Origin: Bolinopsis microptera
Taxonomy: Eukaryota > Ctenophora > Tentaculata > Lobata > Bolinopsidae
Reading direction: 5' to 3'
Assembly: GCF_026151205.1 (NCBI RefSeq)
Contig: NC_087076.1
Span: forward strand, 7,790,902-7,854,901
Length of the DNA stretch: 64,000 bases
Within the stretch, counting starts at the first letter, position 1. Each line of letters opens with the position of its first letter. The position numbers and the translations under genes were made by a program. Positions 47,091-58,284 of the stretch are shown here, in pieces. The notes beneath the pieces were generated by a model. It did no database searches. It was given only the letters and a program-made list of their open reading frames with translations, and had not been told where the DNA came from.

Positions 47091-47277
47091 GTGAGTAAAC
47101 TTAAGTCCTGGTTCTTTCTATTGAACACAATTGGAACAGGAGGCTAAGATAAAGGCGACCTGAACTGTTGATATTCTTTTCTCATTGCTTTATCTTTCCA
47201 TCTAAGAACACATCTCGAAGACAAAAAACTGCAGCTGAATGTTGATTCCCAAATAAATCTGTCACTTCATCCCCCAG

Positions 47278-47445
47278 CACTGCCCTGTCCTGCTCCTGAG
47301 TTAGAGAACGGAGCAGCACTGGGACCGGTGACCCCAGGAGATCCTCTAACTGTGTCCTGTAATACCGGATACGTGATATCCAGTCAGCAGTCCGTAACAT
47401 GTGTAGCCGGACAGATCTTCTCTCCTCAGCTTCCTCGGTGTCAGG
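47278..47445 (+). CDS. Sushi-repeat protein, exon 14: CCP17
   Basis: 168 bases, phase 1-1. Reads PCPAPELENGAALG...VSCNTGYVISSQQSVTC...LPRCQ. The donor is GTAAGA. Confidence 0.88.
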
Positions 47446-47629
47446 GTAAGAGGATATGGCGGGTTATTTGAAAATATATATACGCCCAACTCTAATATAA
47501 TTTCTAGTTGAGTGTTGACCTGCTTTATTATTATAGAAGTTTGACAATTTAAGTCGATAAGAAATTGGGCACTTCAGATGCACGGCAACACAGTTTGGAG
47601 ATCCAGCCAAAATAACACCATCTCCGCAG

Positions 47630-47803
47630 CCCAGCCTTGTCCAGTTCCGAGGACGATCCTCCACTCCCTACCCAGCACGGTATCACATGTACAACCAGGT
47701 GATCTGCTCCAAATCACGTGTGATCCCAACTACCAGCTAACTTCTCATAGTGTCACGTGTGTTACCCTCAGCCGGTTCAGTAACAGTCTCCCCACTTGCA
47801 GAG
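47630..47803 (+). CDS. Sushi-repeat protein, exon 15: CCP18
   Basis: 174 bases, phase 1-1. Reads PCPVPRTILHSLP...ITCDPNYQLTSHSVTC...LPTCR. CDPNYQL is shared with CCP16, suggesting recent module duplication. Confidence 0.88.
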
Positions 47804-48192
47804 GTTTGTGTAGCATACTTTCATTTGATCAGCTCTACATATTATTACGTTAAATGCCATTATTTGTGTTTTTTGGAGATAGGCTGAACCTGGTTGGCCC
47901 ATACGAGGATAACATAAAGATCCTTTGCTTGAGGTGGCAACTCTCCAAGGAGAGATGATACCGGGAAATCTATAGTAAATGAGGGGTAGTGGGTTTGAGT
48001 AGACAGTTTCCTAAACTTGGAATATAAGCTATAATAACAGAAAATAATTAACATGGTGTATTTCTCTATGATATTCTTCACATAATATCTGACATCTGTA
48101 AGTACTATAAAAGTGTCCTTCACTTTTTTACGAACAATAATATTTGTCACGTGACCAATAAGGAGACTATAACACCACCTCCCTCAACTCAG

Positions 48193-48372
48193 CAACAAAC
48201 TGCAGACTGCCCAGTGTGCCACACGGACAATGGTCGGACAGTACCCTGACCCCCGGACAGTCCGGACAGCTGGAATGTACCTCTGGGTACACTGGTACCG
48301 GTACATCTCAACTTGTTAGGTGTATCAGTGGCAATAAACTTTATCCCGGGACTTTGGACGCTGCTTGCGTGG
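48193..48372 (+). CDS. Sushi-repeat protein, exon 16: CCP19
   Basis: 180 bases, phase 1-1. Reads NCRLPSVPHGQWSD...LECTSGYTGTGTSQLVRC...DAACV. The donor is GTAAGA. Confidence 0.85.
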
Positions 48373-48722
48373 GTAAGAGCACATGTTTGTCATGTTGACA
48401 CTCTACAGTATCGCACAGACATTATGATCTTGTTAATTAGCGTTAACTGTAACGAATCTTGTTTGTGCGGTGATTTTGAATAATAAACCCCAATAAATGG
48501 TGAAATTCGCCAATATAATATAAGGGGTCGTTCACCTCAGATCAGCCGAGGGGGTTTCCAAATGATAAGGCTAGTGTAATTTTGACACAATATCTATGTG
48601 TAAAACTGATTATTATAACATAACATGTGAACCTAACACAATAGAGGGGGCCTCTTGTTTAATTGTAAGATCACCTCAACTACCAGTTTCTCCTGGTGTA
48701 AGAACTAACACTACCTCCGCAG

Positions 48723-48914
48723 AGAACTGCCAAGTTGACGCCCAAATAGCCAGTAACAGATACTTGGAACCGGAGACCAGTGAGCCGGTGAGACCAGGTG
48801 ATAAGGTGAGGGTGAGGTGTAACCCGGGGTTTGAACACGTGGTGAGGAGCGAGGAGGTGCTGACCTGTGTCACCGGCACTATTTTCCAGCCTACTGCTGT
48901 CCGCGGTTGTAGAG
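48723..48914 (+). CDS. Sushi-repeat protein, exon 17: CCP20
   Basis: 192 bases, phase 1-1. Reads NCQVDAQIASNRY...VRCNPGFEHVVRSEEVLTC...RGCR. The donor is GTCGGT. Confidence 0.85.
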
Positions 48915-49762
48915 GTCGGTGCTGCTTTGTTTGATTAATCCTTTTGAATAATCACTTTGTATATTTTAATTGTACATTTATTTAGATAATTACTTCGTGA
49001 ATAAATAAGCTTGATAAGTCGTTAATAACTTAATTGTTTCTCAACTGTCTCGGCAAAAGAGTAGTTTTGGTTAACGGAGACAGGTTTATTGTTTATAATT
49101 AACGATCAGATTTATTAATTCTCTTATCTGGTTAATTAACTTAGTGAAGCATAAAAACATATTCAGATTTCAGACCTTCACTTAGCTCAGTACCAGGTGG
49201 TCCGCTACAAATATTTTTGATTACACCCTTTCTCTCGTCCTTTACAGTGGGAAAAAATATTCATTTGAAAGGAAGCGCAAATTAAATGAAGCTCATTTGA
49301 ATTAAATCTGAGGTTGGATCGATTAAACATAATTCCTAGTAGTATGCGTACTGTTATGTAGTTTGACATGAACTGTAGTTCGACACTTAAAATTTGTCGT
49401 TCCAGATGACTATCGATCTTTAGTACGTGTCGAACTTAAGTTTGTGTCAAAGTCCAATAAATGGATCTTACGGGAAAACTTTGAGGATTATTTGAATAAG
49501 AAACAGATTAATTATCACGTGCACTTTCTCTAGACGTGATCTTAATGAAACTTGAAAGTTCAAAGTTTTAATTCGAACACCTGATCGATGACTTGACAAG
49601 ACGATCCGTCAATCCGTGATTTGGGAATATAAAACCTTTTAATACCCATTAATGGTTGCCTTAATGGTTGCCTTCACCTCTAACAAAGAGCGTGGTAGAC
49701 CAAATTCTCCTATAAAAACTCCTACAGATAACTAAAACTTTGCAAGTCAGGCCGTTCTCTAA

Positions 49763-50755
49763 ATGAGCTCAACAAACTCCTCAACTCCCGACCTTTCTTC
49801 GCTGGGAGTTGAGTCTGAAGTGGAGCGGTACTTCCTGATATCATGGTGTCTGATCACCATGCTTGGGAGTCTGGTTGGCAACTTCATCATCCTGCTCTCC
49901 ACCATTCGGTACAATGCCATCAGAATGGACAAGATAAGCGTGCTGTTGATAAAAAACATCGCAGTGAGCGACATATCAATGGCATTATTCGGAGTTCACC
50001 CTGTACTGGTATCCCTGATCCGGAACGAGTGGTCGTACGGGCGGATCCCGTGCTATGTGTTCCACTACCTACAGGTCCAATCCTTTACCGCAGCTGTTCT
50101 GCTGATCTGCGCTCTGCACCTCAGCAAGCTCCACCTCCTCATATACCCTCTCCACTCAATGGGACGGACCAGAAGATGTGGGTACCTGATCAGTGCTGCT
50201 ATGTGGCTCCTCTCCGCTGTTATGCCCCTCTTCCAGATGGCTATAGACCGACATGATGTCTCCTTTGACTACCGTATCTACAGGTGTAAGTACTTCTTCA
50301 GGGCTCCAGTTTGGCAGTGGTTGCTGGCTCCTCTCGGACTTCTCCTCTTCATGATTCCGCAGCTCATTGTTGTTGGGACCACGATAGCTCTGTTGGTGAT
50401 CGTTAAGAAGGCTAAAGGCAAGACAAATAAACAGGGCGCCATAACCGCCATGTATGTTGGTTGTGTCTACCTTCTATCGAACGTGCCCGTTGGGTCCTTC
50501 ACTACTATTTACCCCAACATTTCCCATCTTCTGTCTCCCGATGTGAGGAATTTCTTTGATGTTACCGTGTGTAGGATTTCCTTTTTTGTGCTTTTTCTCA
50601 ACTGCATGTCAAATGGTTTTGTTTACTACCGTTCGGTTAATAGTTTCAAGATATTCGTTAAGCGAGCCGCACTTTCTTTCTTTAATAGAGTATTTTTCCG
50701 TCAAGTTGTTCGTCCTTCCGCAAATTTCCGGATGAGAGTTATGAATAGAATTTAG
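49763..50755 (+). CDS. Class A GPCR with degenerate DRY and NPxxY, nested in sushi-gene intron 17
   Basis: Intronless, 330 residues, on the same strand as the host gene. TM1 has GNFIILL and TM2 NIAVSDI. The TM3 end is LHLSKLHLLIYPL, so D/E-R-Y is replaced by SKL. TM7 is NGFVYY instead of NPxxY. An N-glycosylation site (NSS) lies in the short N-terminus. NAIRMDKISVLLIKNIAVSD matches the 34412-35344 receptor, so both derive from one duplicated gene. Loss of both activation motifs may mean altered G-protein coupling. The ligand is unknown. Confidence 0.85.
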   Translation: MSSTNSSTPDLSSLGVESEVERYFLISWCLITMLGSLVGNFIILLSTIRYNAIRMDKISVLLIKNIAVSDISMALFGVHPVLVSLIRNEWSYGRIPCYVFHYLQVQSFTAAVLLICALHLSKLHLLIYPLHSMGRTRRCGYLISAAMWLLSAVMPLFQMAIDRHDVSFDYRIYRCKYFFRAPVWQWLLAPLGLLLFMIPQLIVVGTTIALLVIVKKAKGKTNKQGAITAMYVGCVYLLSNVPVGSFTTIYPNISHLLSPDVRNFFDVTVCRISFFVLFLNCMSNGFVYYRSVNSFKIFVKRAALSFFNRVFFRQVVRPSANFRMRVMNRI

Positions 50756-51134
50756 ACGGGCAGTTCATTCCGTAGATCAGATGAATTTAAAGATATTGTC
50801 AAGTTTGGCTTCCAATGGAGCTTTCTTGTTTCAAATGTATATTTTTGCAATGAAAATCGTTTTTCTGTTATGAAAATTGTTTCATTTACTACTATGATTT
50901 CATTGAAATCTTGTGTTCGATATTTGTTTTTGAAACGAAATAAGGAATCAAAATGACCTGAAGTACTCAGGAATCAAAATGACCTGAAGTACTCAATAAT
51001 GGCTCACAACGATGAATGAAATTATGACAATGGGACTCACCTACAGACCCAAAAATTATATAAACTTTAATGGGGCTGTTCACTTTGAAACTAATTGTAA
51101 TCAAGCAATAATTTAAAGACATATTTAATTTCAG

Positions 51135-51314
51135 CGGTACCGTGTCGGGTACCACATGGTCCACAACACGGCAGATACACGACATCCCGGACCACACTGC
51201 AACCCGGAGATGAGCTCACGGTCACGTGTGAGGCTGGGTACCACGTGACTGGCCCACGTGCTGTGACGTGCGTTACTGCGGAAACATTCAGCGGTGATAT
51301 CCCCGCCTGTAGAC
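51135..51314 (+). CDS. Sushi-repeat protein, exon 18: CCP21
   Basis: 180 bases, phase 1-1. Reads PCRVPHGPQHGRYTT...VTCEAGYHVTGPRAVTC...IPACR. The donor is GTGAGT. Confidence 0.88.
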
Positions 51315-51636
51315 GTGAGTAACTTTCACTCTTACCAACCGTAGATGTATTCTGTGTCATATAATGGGTATATCAATACTGGGTTAATACCCCATATGGA
51401 AATGCAAGATCCTTATTCCTTATGAGTCTTGGCTGCGGTGCTTCTCAAAGCGATCATACTATTAATACACAAATATCACCCGTCTTAAAGTTACCTTTAC
51501 TGCAATCTACACAGCTACAGGATAATCATTACTGTAACCAACATTCAAATTATCTACATCTATTACTTACTGTAAACTAGATAATTATAAAATAAATATA
51601 GCTATGGTAGCGACTAACACGCATGTTTAATTTAAG

Positions 51637-51724
51637 CTGGACCGTGTCCTGTACCCACTATCATCAACGGAACAGCACTCCACAGCTCTCCAGTCTTACA
51701 ACCTGACCAGAAGCTCGAGTACAG
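51637..51724 (+). CDS. Sushi-repeat protein, exon 19a: first half of CCP22
   Basis: 88 bases reading PCPVPTIINGTALHSSPV...LEYR, split by a phase-2 intron (AG|A) just before the second cysteine. Confidence 0.75.
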
Positions 51725-51922
51725 GTGCCTAGAAGATATCAGTCAAAATAAATTATCAGTCCAAATCTTTATTTTCCTTCCAACGACCATCGCTTATAAT
51801 AATGGTCGTTTCAGGGGAATTTTGGGGCAAATCGTCGCATATCATATTTTCCTTTGGATCTTTAAACCGGAAATGCTGGCAGCACATTCACTGTTTTACT
51901 ACTAACTCAATATTTTAACCAG

Positions 51923-52011
51923 ATGCATGTCCGGCTATTATAACGACCAAGTAAAGAATGTGTTCTGTAAAACTGAGAACCAATTCACAGCCCCCATACC
52001 CGTTTGCAAGC
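51923..52011 (+). CDS. Sushi-repeat protein, exon 19b: second half of CCP22
   Basis: 89 bases reading CMSGYYNDQVKNVFC...IPVCK. With 19a it makes 177 bases and returns to phase 1. The donor is GTAAGT. Confidence 0.75.
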
Positions 52012-52280
52012 GTAAGTTGGTACTTTTATTTCCTATTAGAGTATTAGGGATAGAAATTATGTATAATTTTTTAAAATTTGATTAAAAAAAAGCTGTCTTG
52101 TTCAGCATAATCCAGATTACAGTGTTTTAGTTGTTTTATTCGACATGGCGAGGATTTTTCAATCGCACGTACTGAAAATCGAATCTAAAAGATTATCTTC
52201 TTCCAAAAAATTTTAAAAACAAATGTACTTGTACGGAATTTACTATATTGCACACAATAGGCGGTCTTATTTGGGATGTT

Positions 52281-52563
<283 letters not shown>

Positions 52564-52789
52564 AAATGAATTTAGTATTTGTTTAGCTTCTCCTCCCACT
52601 AATGTTGATACGAAAATCAGCAAACGTTGCTGTTTTGTTATCATATAATCTATTATCTAATCACCACCATCTAATTACTGTGATAAAATAAAGAATTTGA
52701 GATTCACATTTTCCGTATTTTGACCCAAGGCAAACATGACGATTTTTCATCACTCATTCTTATTGACAATTAATTAAATAATTCTACAG

Positions 52790-52960
52790 CGGTGAGCTGT
52801 GGAGCACCTACAATCCGTTACGGTACAGTTGCCAGCTCCACGCCTCCCGGAGATAAGGTTAACATTACCTGCAGTCCCGGTCTGGAAATTCACCCTCCTG
52901 ATCCGGTCTTCTGTGTCACCGAAACTATTTTCTTTCCTTCTTCTTTACCCCAGTGCAAAG
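52790..52960 (+). CDS. Sushi-repeat protein, exon 20: CCP23
   Basis: 171 bases, phase 1-1. Reads SCGAPTIRYGTVAS...ITCSPGLEIHPPDPVFC...LPQCK. The donor is GTAATC. The next intron is 8.4 kb and contains the glutaminase gene. Confidence 0.86.
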
Positions 52961-55010
52961 GTAATCTTATTTAACTTTTCTTAATTTTATACAAACACGA
53001 TTGTCGCATATTTTGGAGCAACAGGATCAATTATTTTTCACTTGAATGAGATTTAGAGTAAGAGGTAATTTTATAATCATATGTTGCACCTGTTGAGCGA
53101 AATCAGACAAATGAATTTAAAGATGTAAAAAGGAACGTAACACAATAATGACACGGTACTGACTTTTACTCCTCTTCTTTTATAAATTGGCTCTAGGGAG
53201 ATGTGATCAAGGTTGAACCTTGATCTAGCTATAGACTAGTATAGAGCTAAGGGAATATTAATTAGGCATGAGGATACTTTTTTGACTTAAAATCGGGGTT
53301 AGAAACTTCAGTGGGATAAAAGTTGAGGAATAAAAAGTCGTGCTCCCGTTTAAACAGAATATTACATAATTTACGATGTTCAACAAAAAGTTAAGAAGCT
53401 ATACAAATTAAGAAGCTATGCTTTAACAACGAAAGTATTTATTATAAAATATCGCAAGCAGTCAGGCTATACCTAATTTTTCTTGATCCATCATTCTTGG
53501 TGGTTGATCTTGCGTTACATTTTTCGTTTTACAATCTAGCTGAAAATAAAATCCTATCTTTTAACACAATATATTTAAATAATATCTTCAATCACCGATT
53601 TTATTACACAATCGCACATATAAATAACATAATATGAATAAGCTAATTATTAAATAGTTTAGAAAGCACTCGTCTTCGTTAAAAAAGTCTACTTGTAAAA
53701 ATGATTACCATTAACTTTTCCGGCTTGGTAACCGGTACTAGCCAATAGTTTTAATATAACTTAGAACCCGGAGATTAATCTATCCAAATCATTCATCCTA
53801 TAGCACCGCCGCAAAAAGCTCGAAATTGCGATAAAATTACATTAAAATCTCGACATTTGGAAGCCAGTTTTTTGCGGCTGTGTTGCAACTGTGATTAATC
53901 ATTCGTATCCAAAATACAGCGATATAATAGCTCGTTTACACTTTACAGTGCTCTATATGTACAAGTCAGCGTAGATAACATTATATTATTCAAACTAAGA
54001 AGAAAGATTGCGATAAATCAAGTCATTTATTAAGTTAGCAGTGTGTACCTTCTATAGATATGGATTCTGTCGAGGAGGCATTTTTGTTGACAGGTGACAG
54101 TGATTCAGTGGTTTGATGGGTCAATACTGGATGCTAGTTGGTTAATTAGTTAACTAGTTGGTTAATTGCTGTCACGTGTCAAAAAACATGCTTTCCTTCC
54201 CATCAGCATCCAGTGTTATTAGCTGATTGTTAGTAACACTAGCTGCTCCCACCTCTACTTACATTACTGATTTATAAAGTGATCTACGTGTGTGGCGTAC
54301 ATTCTTATTCATTGAACAAATCAGTATTCAGAAGCTCAGGCCGCAACTCGCAATGTTTCAATCTACACTGGATAATGTATACTGGCTGCTATGTCAAGTG
54401 CAAGTGCCTAATATGATATTAAGTCAAGTAGTTCAAGTGCTGCTGTCAAGAATTTACCAGAAAGTTCAGAAAATGTCGTTAACATTCTAGGAACTTTTCT
54501 TTTAACTGAACATTAAACAACCTAAACTTTTATCGTGAAATAGTCGCACTACTTTACTGTTGAATAATCTGTGATCATTGTAAAGCTCTTAAGAGGTTTT
54601 GGCATAATATGCGGTACCGTATTATAATGGCATGTTGTGGCATGTTAATATGGCATTGGTGTGTAAAAATAAGATTATTACTTTACTAGACTGACTTACT
54701 TAAAAATAGTTGAAAAAGAACGTTACCACTGCAACATAATATTTATAAATTATTAACTACCGCTATGTGGTCACCACTCACCAATAGAATGTTGCTTAAG
54801 CTTTGTGTAGTGTGCACACTTCACAGCAATCCCGTCCTTTAACCGCTAAATCACTAATCCATAATGTCTCTGTCATGATCTGTTAACCAAAGATAAATTA
54901 AAAGTCCTTAATCAATTTAAAGTAACCTTAATTAATTACGAGCTGTTTCCTAAATGTCCTATCTCCTAAACATTCTCAGTCCTCTGGCCACACCCCTGAG
55001 CAGCGCAGTG
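52961..55010. other. Intronic sequence, nothing recognised
   Basis: Two kilobases of AT-rich DNA between CCP23 and the glutaminase 3' end. No exon, RNA gene or clear repeat was identified. Confidence 0.4.
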
Positions 55011-55012
55011 TG

Positions 55013-55136
55013 GTGGTGTGCTAACGGTGCAGCACTGGTGTGTGCTAACGGTGCAGCACTGGTGTGTGCTAACGGTGCAGTACTGGTGTGTGCTAAAGGT
55101 GCAGTACTGGTGTGTGCTAACGGTGCAGCACTGGTG
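55013..55136. repeat. 24-bp minisatellite, about 5 copies, over the glutaminase stop codon
   Basis: Units of GTGCTAACGGTGCAGCACTG plus GTGT. The minus-strand glutaminase frame ends at 55117 inside this array. Confidence 0.9.
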
Positions 55137-55565
55137 TGGTACCTCCGGCTTCCCGGTACTGTGAAGTCCAGGACATGAGGTCGGGCGGGGAAGGGTTGGA
55201 ATGTTTTGGTGTTCTGATTACGACTCTCTCCGTCAAACTTCTGTTGCTGAAGGGGTGGAGCACGTTCTGGCTCCTGCCATGAGAGTACTTCTTAACCATC
55301 TCCCTGGCGAACTTGACCCCTCTCACTGAGTTACCGTAGCTGTCTAATCGCGGGCTCCACAGAGCTAGTCCCATGACGTCCGGGATAACCACGATGATAA
55401 GCCCGGACACACCCGACTTGGCCGGAATGCCCACCTCGAAGGCCCACTCTCCGGAGTAATCGTACATTCCACAGCTGAACATGATGGACAGCATGTTCTG
55501 GACTGAACGCTCCGAGATGATCTGCTCGCCCGTGAACACGTTCCGTCCCCCGTTTGCAAGGGCAG
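55117..55565 (-). CDS. GLS: Glutaminase, exon 5 (terminal)
   Basis: Acceptor ACCATTTCAG, phase 1 entry. Encodes AALANGGRNVFTGE, then SCGMYDYSGEWAFEVGIPAKSGVSG with the catalytic Tyr of CGMY and the PAKSG loop, and MGLALWSPRLDSYGNSVRG. All are strong glutaminase landmarks. After KKYSHG the tail is unlike KGA or GLS2 and lacks ankyrin repeats. Confidence 0.88.
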
Positions 55566-55704
55566 CTGAAATGGTGGTCCCGATATTATCATGGTTAGAC
55601 TGACATTGTTTTATAGGACTGTGCGATCATGACCATTTCCTGCACGGTATAAGTAAAAACCATATATGAATATAAAACGAGGCTGTAATAAGTTAGAGAT
55701 ATAC

Positions 55705-55838
55705 CTGCCAATACGGATGCGTTTCTAATAGATGTCTCAATAGAGCACATTTGAAAGTAAAGTTCCAGCGTCTCTTTGAGATTAACCTTGTCTTTCAAAC
55801 AACCTTTACTCTTCAAGTAGTATCCAATCGCATAGTTC
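55705..55838 (-). CDS. GLS: Glutaminase, exon 4
   Basis: Acceptor CTTGTTGCAG, donor GTATAT. Reads NYAIGYYLKSKGCL...LELYFQMCSIETSI and ASVLAG, including the Tyr of YFQxCSIE that lines the active site. Confidence 0.88.
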
Positions 55839-56222
55839 CTGCAACAAGATTAGTGAAACTTTTATCCCGAACCAATTAAGGTCGCTTAAAATCGCAATTT
55901 TCCCGAAGTGTAAGAATTGAGTAGATTCGGTAAAAGAATTCTTCATGTTATTGTACTATGTAAAATATGGCAAAATGCCGAAACTTAACTGGTCCGGTAA
56001 CAATTTGGTCCGGGGTTGTCAGGTTCGGTGTTTGGTGTGTCACTGTAGTGTAACCTCGGAATGTTCAATATTACGGGAGTAAGCCCGTGCTCTAGAACTT
56101 TCCCAAATATGCAAGTGAGTAGACAATGTTTGACACCAAGAACAGTTAGGCTTGTGTGGAATGCACATAACATATAATAATATGCAGTTGGTCTGTGTTA
56201 ACATTGTACTAAAACTGCTCAC

Positions 56223-56869
56223 CTGTGTCCATTATCAAGCTCCGAGAGATACACAGTGTTATTGAAGTGGAGCATCTCCCCAGAACCCTTCACAAGAGCC
56301 TGATATCTGGACATGGCTGACTGGAACCTCTCTGCCATGGGGTGTTCAGGTAGGTACAGGCTGGCCAGTGATATGGAGCCAGTATTGATGAGGGGGTTGT
56401 GGGCCTTGTTGTCCCTGGTCAGGGTGATCTTGTTGAAACCGTGCCCGCTCGGCTCCTTTCCCACTTTCTCGTGAACCTGTCTGTTCCCCGATTTCATCCA
56501 GACAGATGCCGTAGAAAACAGGTTTAGTAACGGACTGCAGAGTAACGAGATCATCAGCATCACCACACACATGAACTTGACCATCTGTAGTGCAGATGGA
56601 AGCGCCCCATTTTTCCGCAGGATATTGGGCTAGAGATGGAATGTAGGTTGTCACTTGGCCTGATGTTTCAGTTTTACATTCTTCAAATATTTCATCCGCT
56701 GCCTGGACCAGGTCGGGAAAGTCCTCCACAATGAACTCTCCTTTGATGGCTGAGAGAATGGTTGGGTTGCTCAACACAATTGATTTGAACTCGTCGTGTG
56801 GAATGTGCTGCCGGATGTTGCTGTAGAAGTAGCTTGATTCTGGTTTTGTGCTGACGGCTGCGATAAAAT
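56223..56869 (-). CDS. GLS: Glutaminase, exon 3 (frameshifted)
   Basis: Encodes the core: YIPSLAQYPAEKWGASICTT, then LQSVTKPVFYGI with the nucleophile Ser and Lys of SxxK, then in the next frame VHEKVGKEPSGHGFNKI and NPLINTGSI with the substrate-binding Asn. The two halves are in different frames. The switch lies between DEIGEQ and QVHEKV (about 56474-56495), where one base is extra. Exon length 647 fails the frame test by exactly one base, while all other exons fit. Glutaminase converts glutamine to glutamate plus ammonia, usually in mitochondria. Confidence 0.85.
56490..56494 (-). other. Approximate site of single-base frameshift in glutaminase
   Basis: The minus strand reads GGGGAACAGACAGGTTCACG. 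Removing one base of the ACAGACAG repeat restores the family sequence across the site. It could be an assembly or base-calling error, a polymorphism or a real inactivating change. Confidence 0.6.
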
Positions 56870-57002
56870 CTGCAAAATAGTAATATTACTTGATCTAACA
56901 TAGCCGAATTCTAGTCTTCTTAATTAGATTTACATACACGAACGTGCCTTTTGCTCACTGTACCTCGTTGATCAAGACTAAGATTTTATTTAAAGGGGTA
57001 CC

Positions 57003-57572
57003 CTGGCTTACCTTTGAGTCTAGGATCAACAAGAGGAGAGAGACCCCTGGCTTACCTTTGAGTCTAGGATCAACAAGAGGAGAGAGACCCCTGGCTTACC
57101 TTTGAGTCTAGGATCAACAAGAGGAGAGAGACCCCTGGCTTACCCTTGAGTCTAGGATCAACAAGAGGAGAGAGACCCCTGGCTTACCTTTGAGTCTAGG
57201 ATCAACAAGAGGAGAGAGACCCCTGGCTTACCTTTGAGTCTAGGATCAACAAGCGGAGAGAGACCCCTGGCTTACCTTTGAGTCTAGGATCAACAAGAGG
57301 AGAGAGACCCCTGGCTTACCTTTGAGTCTAGGATCAACAAGAGGAGAGAGACCCCTGGCTTACCTTTGAGTCTAGGATCAACAAGAGGAGAGAGACCCCT
57401 GGCTTACCTTTGAGTCTAGGATCAACAAGAGGAGAGAGACCCCTGGCTTATCTTTGAGTCTAGGATCAACAAGAGGAGAGAGACCCCTGGCTTACCTTTG
57501 AGTCTAGGATCAACAAGAGGAGAGAGACCCCTGGCTTACCTTTGAGTCTAGGATCAACAAGAGGAGAGAGAC
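57003..57572. repeat. 44-bp minisatellite carrying the glutaminase exon-2 end and its donor, about 13 copies
   Basis: On the minus strand each unit reads the exon end (…CTAGACTCAAAG) followed by GTAAGCCAG and then the start of the next exon-like copy. The copy at the right edge is the functional exon end. One unit has lost the donor (GATAAG) and one has a C for T. Confidence 0.95.
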
Positions 57573-57744
57573 CCCTGGCTCTGAGGTACTCAATGAACTG
57601 GTGGATATCCACGTAGTCTGGTGTAGTGCCCTGCAAGAAGCCCTCTAACAGTTGCTCTTGTAGTTCCTCGCCCACCCAGGTCAGGGCCCGCTGGTACACT
57701 TGGTCGGGGTTCCACTGCTCCAGGGGGTCCAACGTGTCCGGTTC
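57540..57744 (-). CDS. GLS: Glutaminase, exon 2
   Basis: Acceptor CCAACACCAG, phase 0 entry. Encodes LDPLEQWNPDQVYQRAL, then LLEGFLQGTTPDYVDIHQF and ending LVDPRLK. This EF-hand-like N-terminal helical region with the terminal DPRLK is typical of animal glutaminases. The donor is GTAAGC and the last 39 bases are the first unit of the minisatellite. Confidence 0.8.
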
Positions 57745-58229
57745 CTGGTGTTGGTTTGGGTAGGGGGTGTTGTCTCGATAAGGGATGAATATGCAGTGAG
57801 AGTTTGGTTAGGGATTTTAAACAATCGTATCATGCGTTTTAAAACCTATTTACAATTTACGGGATAATTAATATAATATAGGAATACTTATTTAGATTAA
57901 TTCGTTAAACAGGGTTATATATTTAAAACATTTCAATCCAGTCGCAGTTTTAATCATGTTTGTGGCTCCTGTCTAATGGTGCAAATGGTTTGTAAAAATG
58001 GCCAATTCTTCAGTTACAATTTCATGGCTAACCAAATGTGACGAATCTTCAAAAATCCATCTTTTGATCAGAGAATAGTGCTATATTAGTATATTTATCT
58101 GGTGTGGTTTCTAGTCACGATCCGTCACAATGTAAGTGGTCGCTTTACCTCATTTGCCGCATTCTTGTCATTTCACGGAAACCGTCTAAATAACCGGAAA
58201 ACAGTTATCTGAGATTAAATCGCACATAC

Positions 58230-58277
58230 CTTGGATGGCATTAGTTCACGGTACAGATTGGAATCATTGTGACTCAT
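58230..58277 (-). CDS. GLS: Glutaminase, probable first coding exon
   Basis: ATG then MSHNDSNLYRELMPSK before donor GTATGT, phase 0, joining exon 2 in frame. It has no obvious mitochondrial presequence, so another 5' exon may exist. The five exons total 1483 bases, one more than a multiple of three because of the frameshift; the corrected length is 493 residues. Confidence 0.55.
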
Positions 58278-58284
58278 ATCTAAC

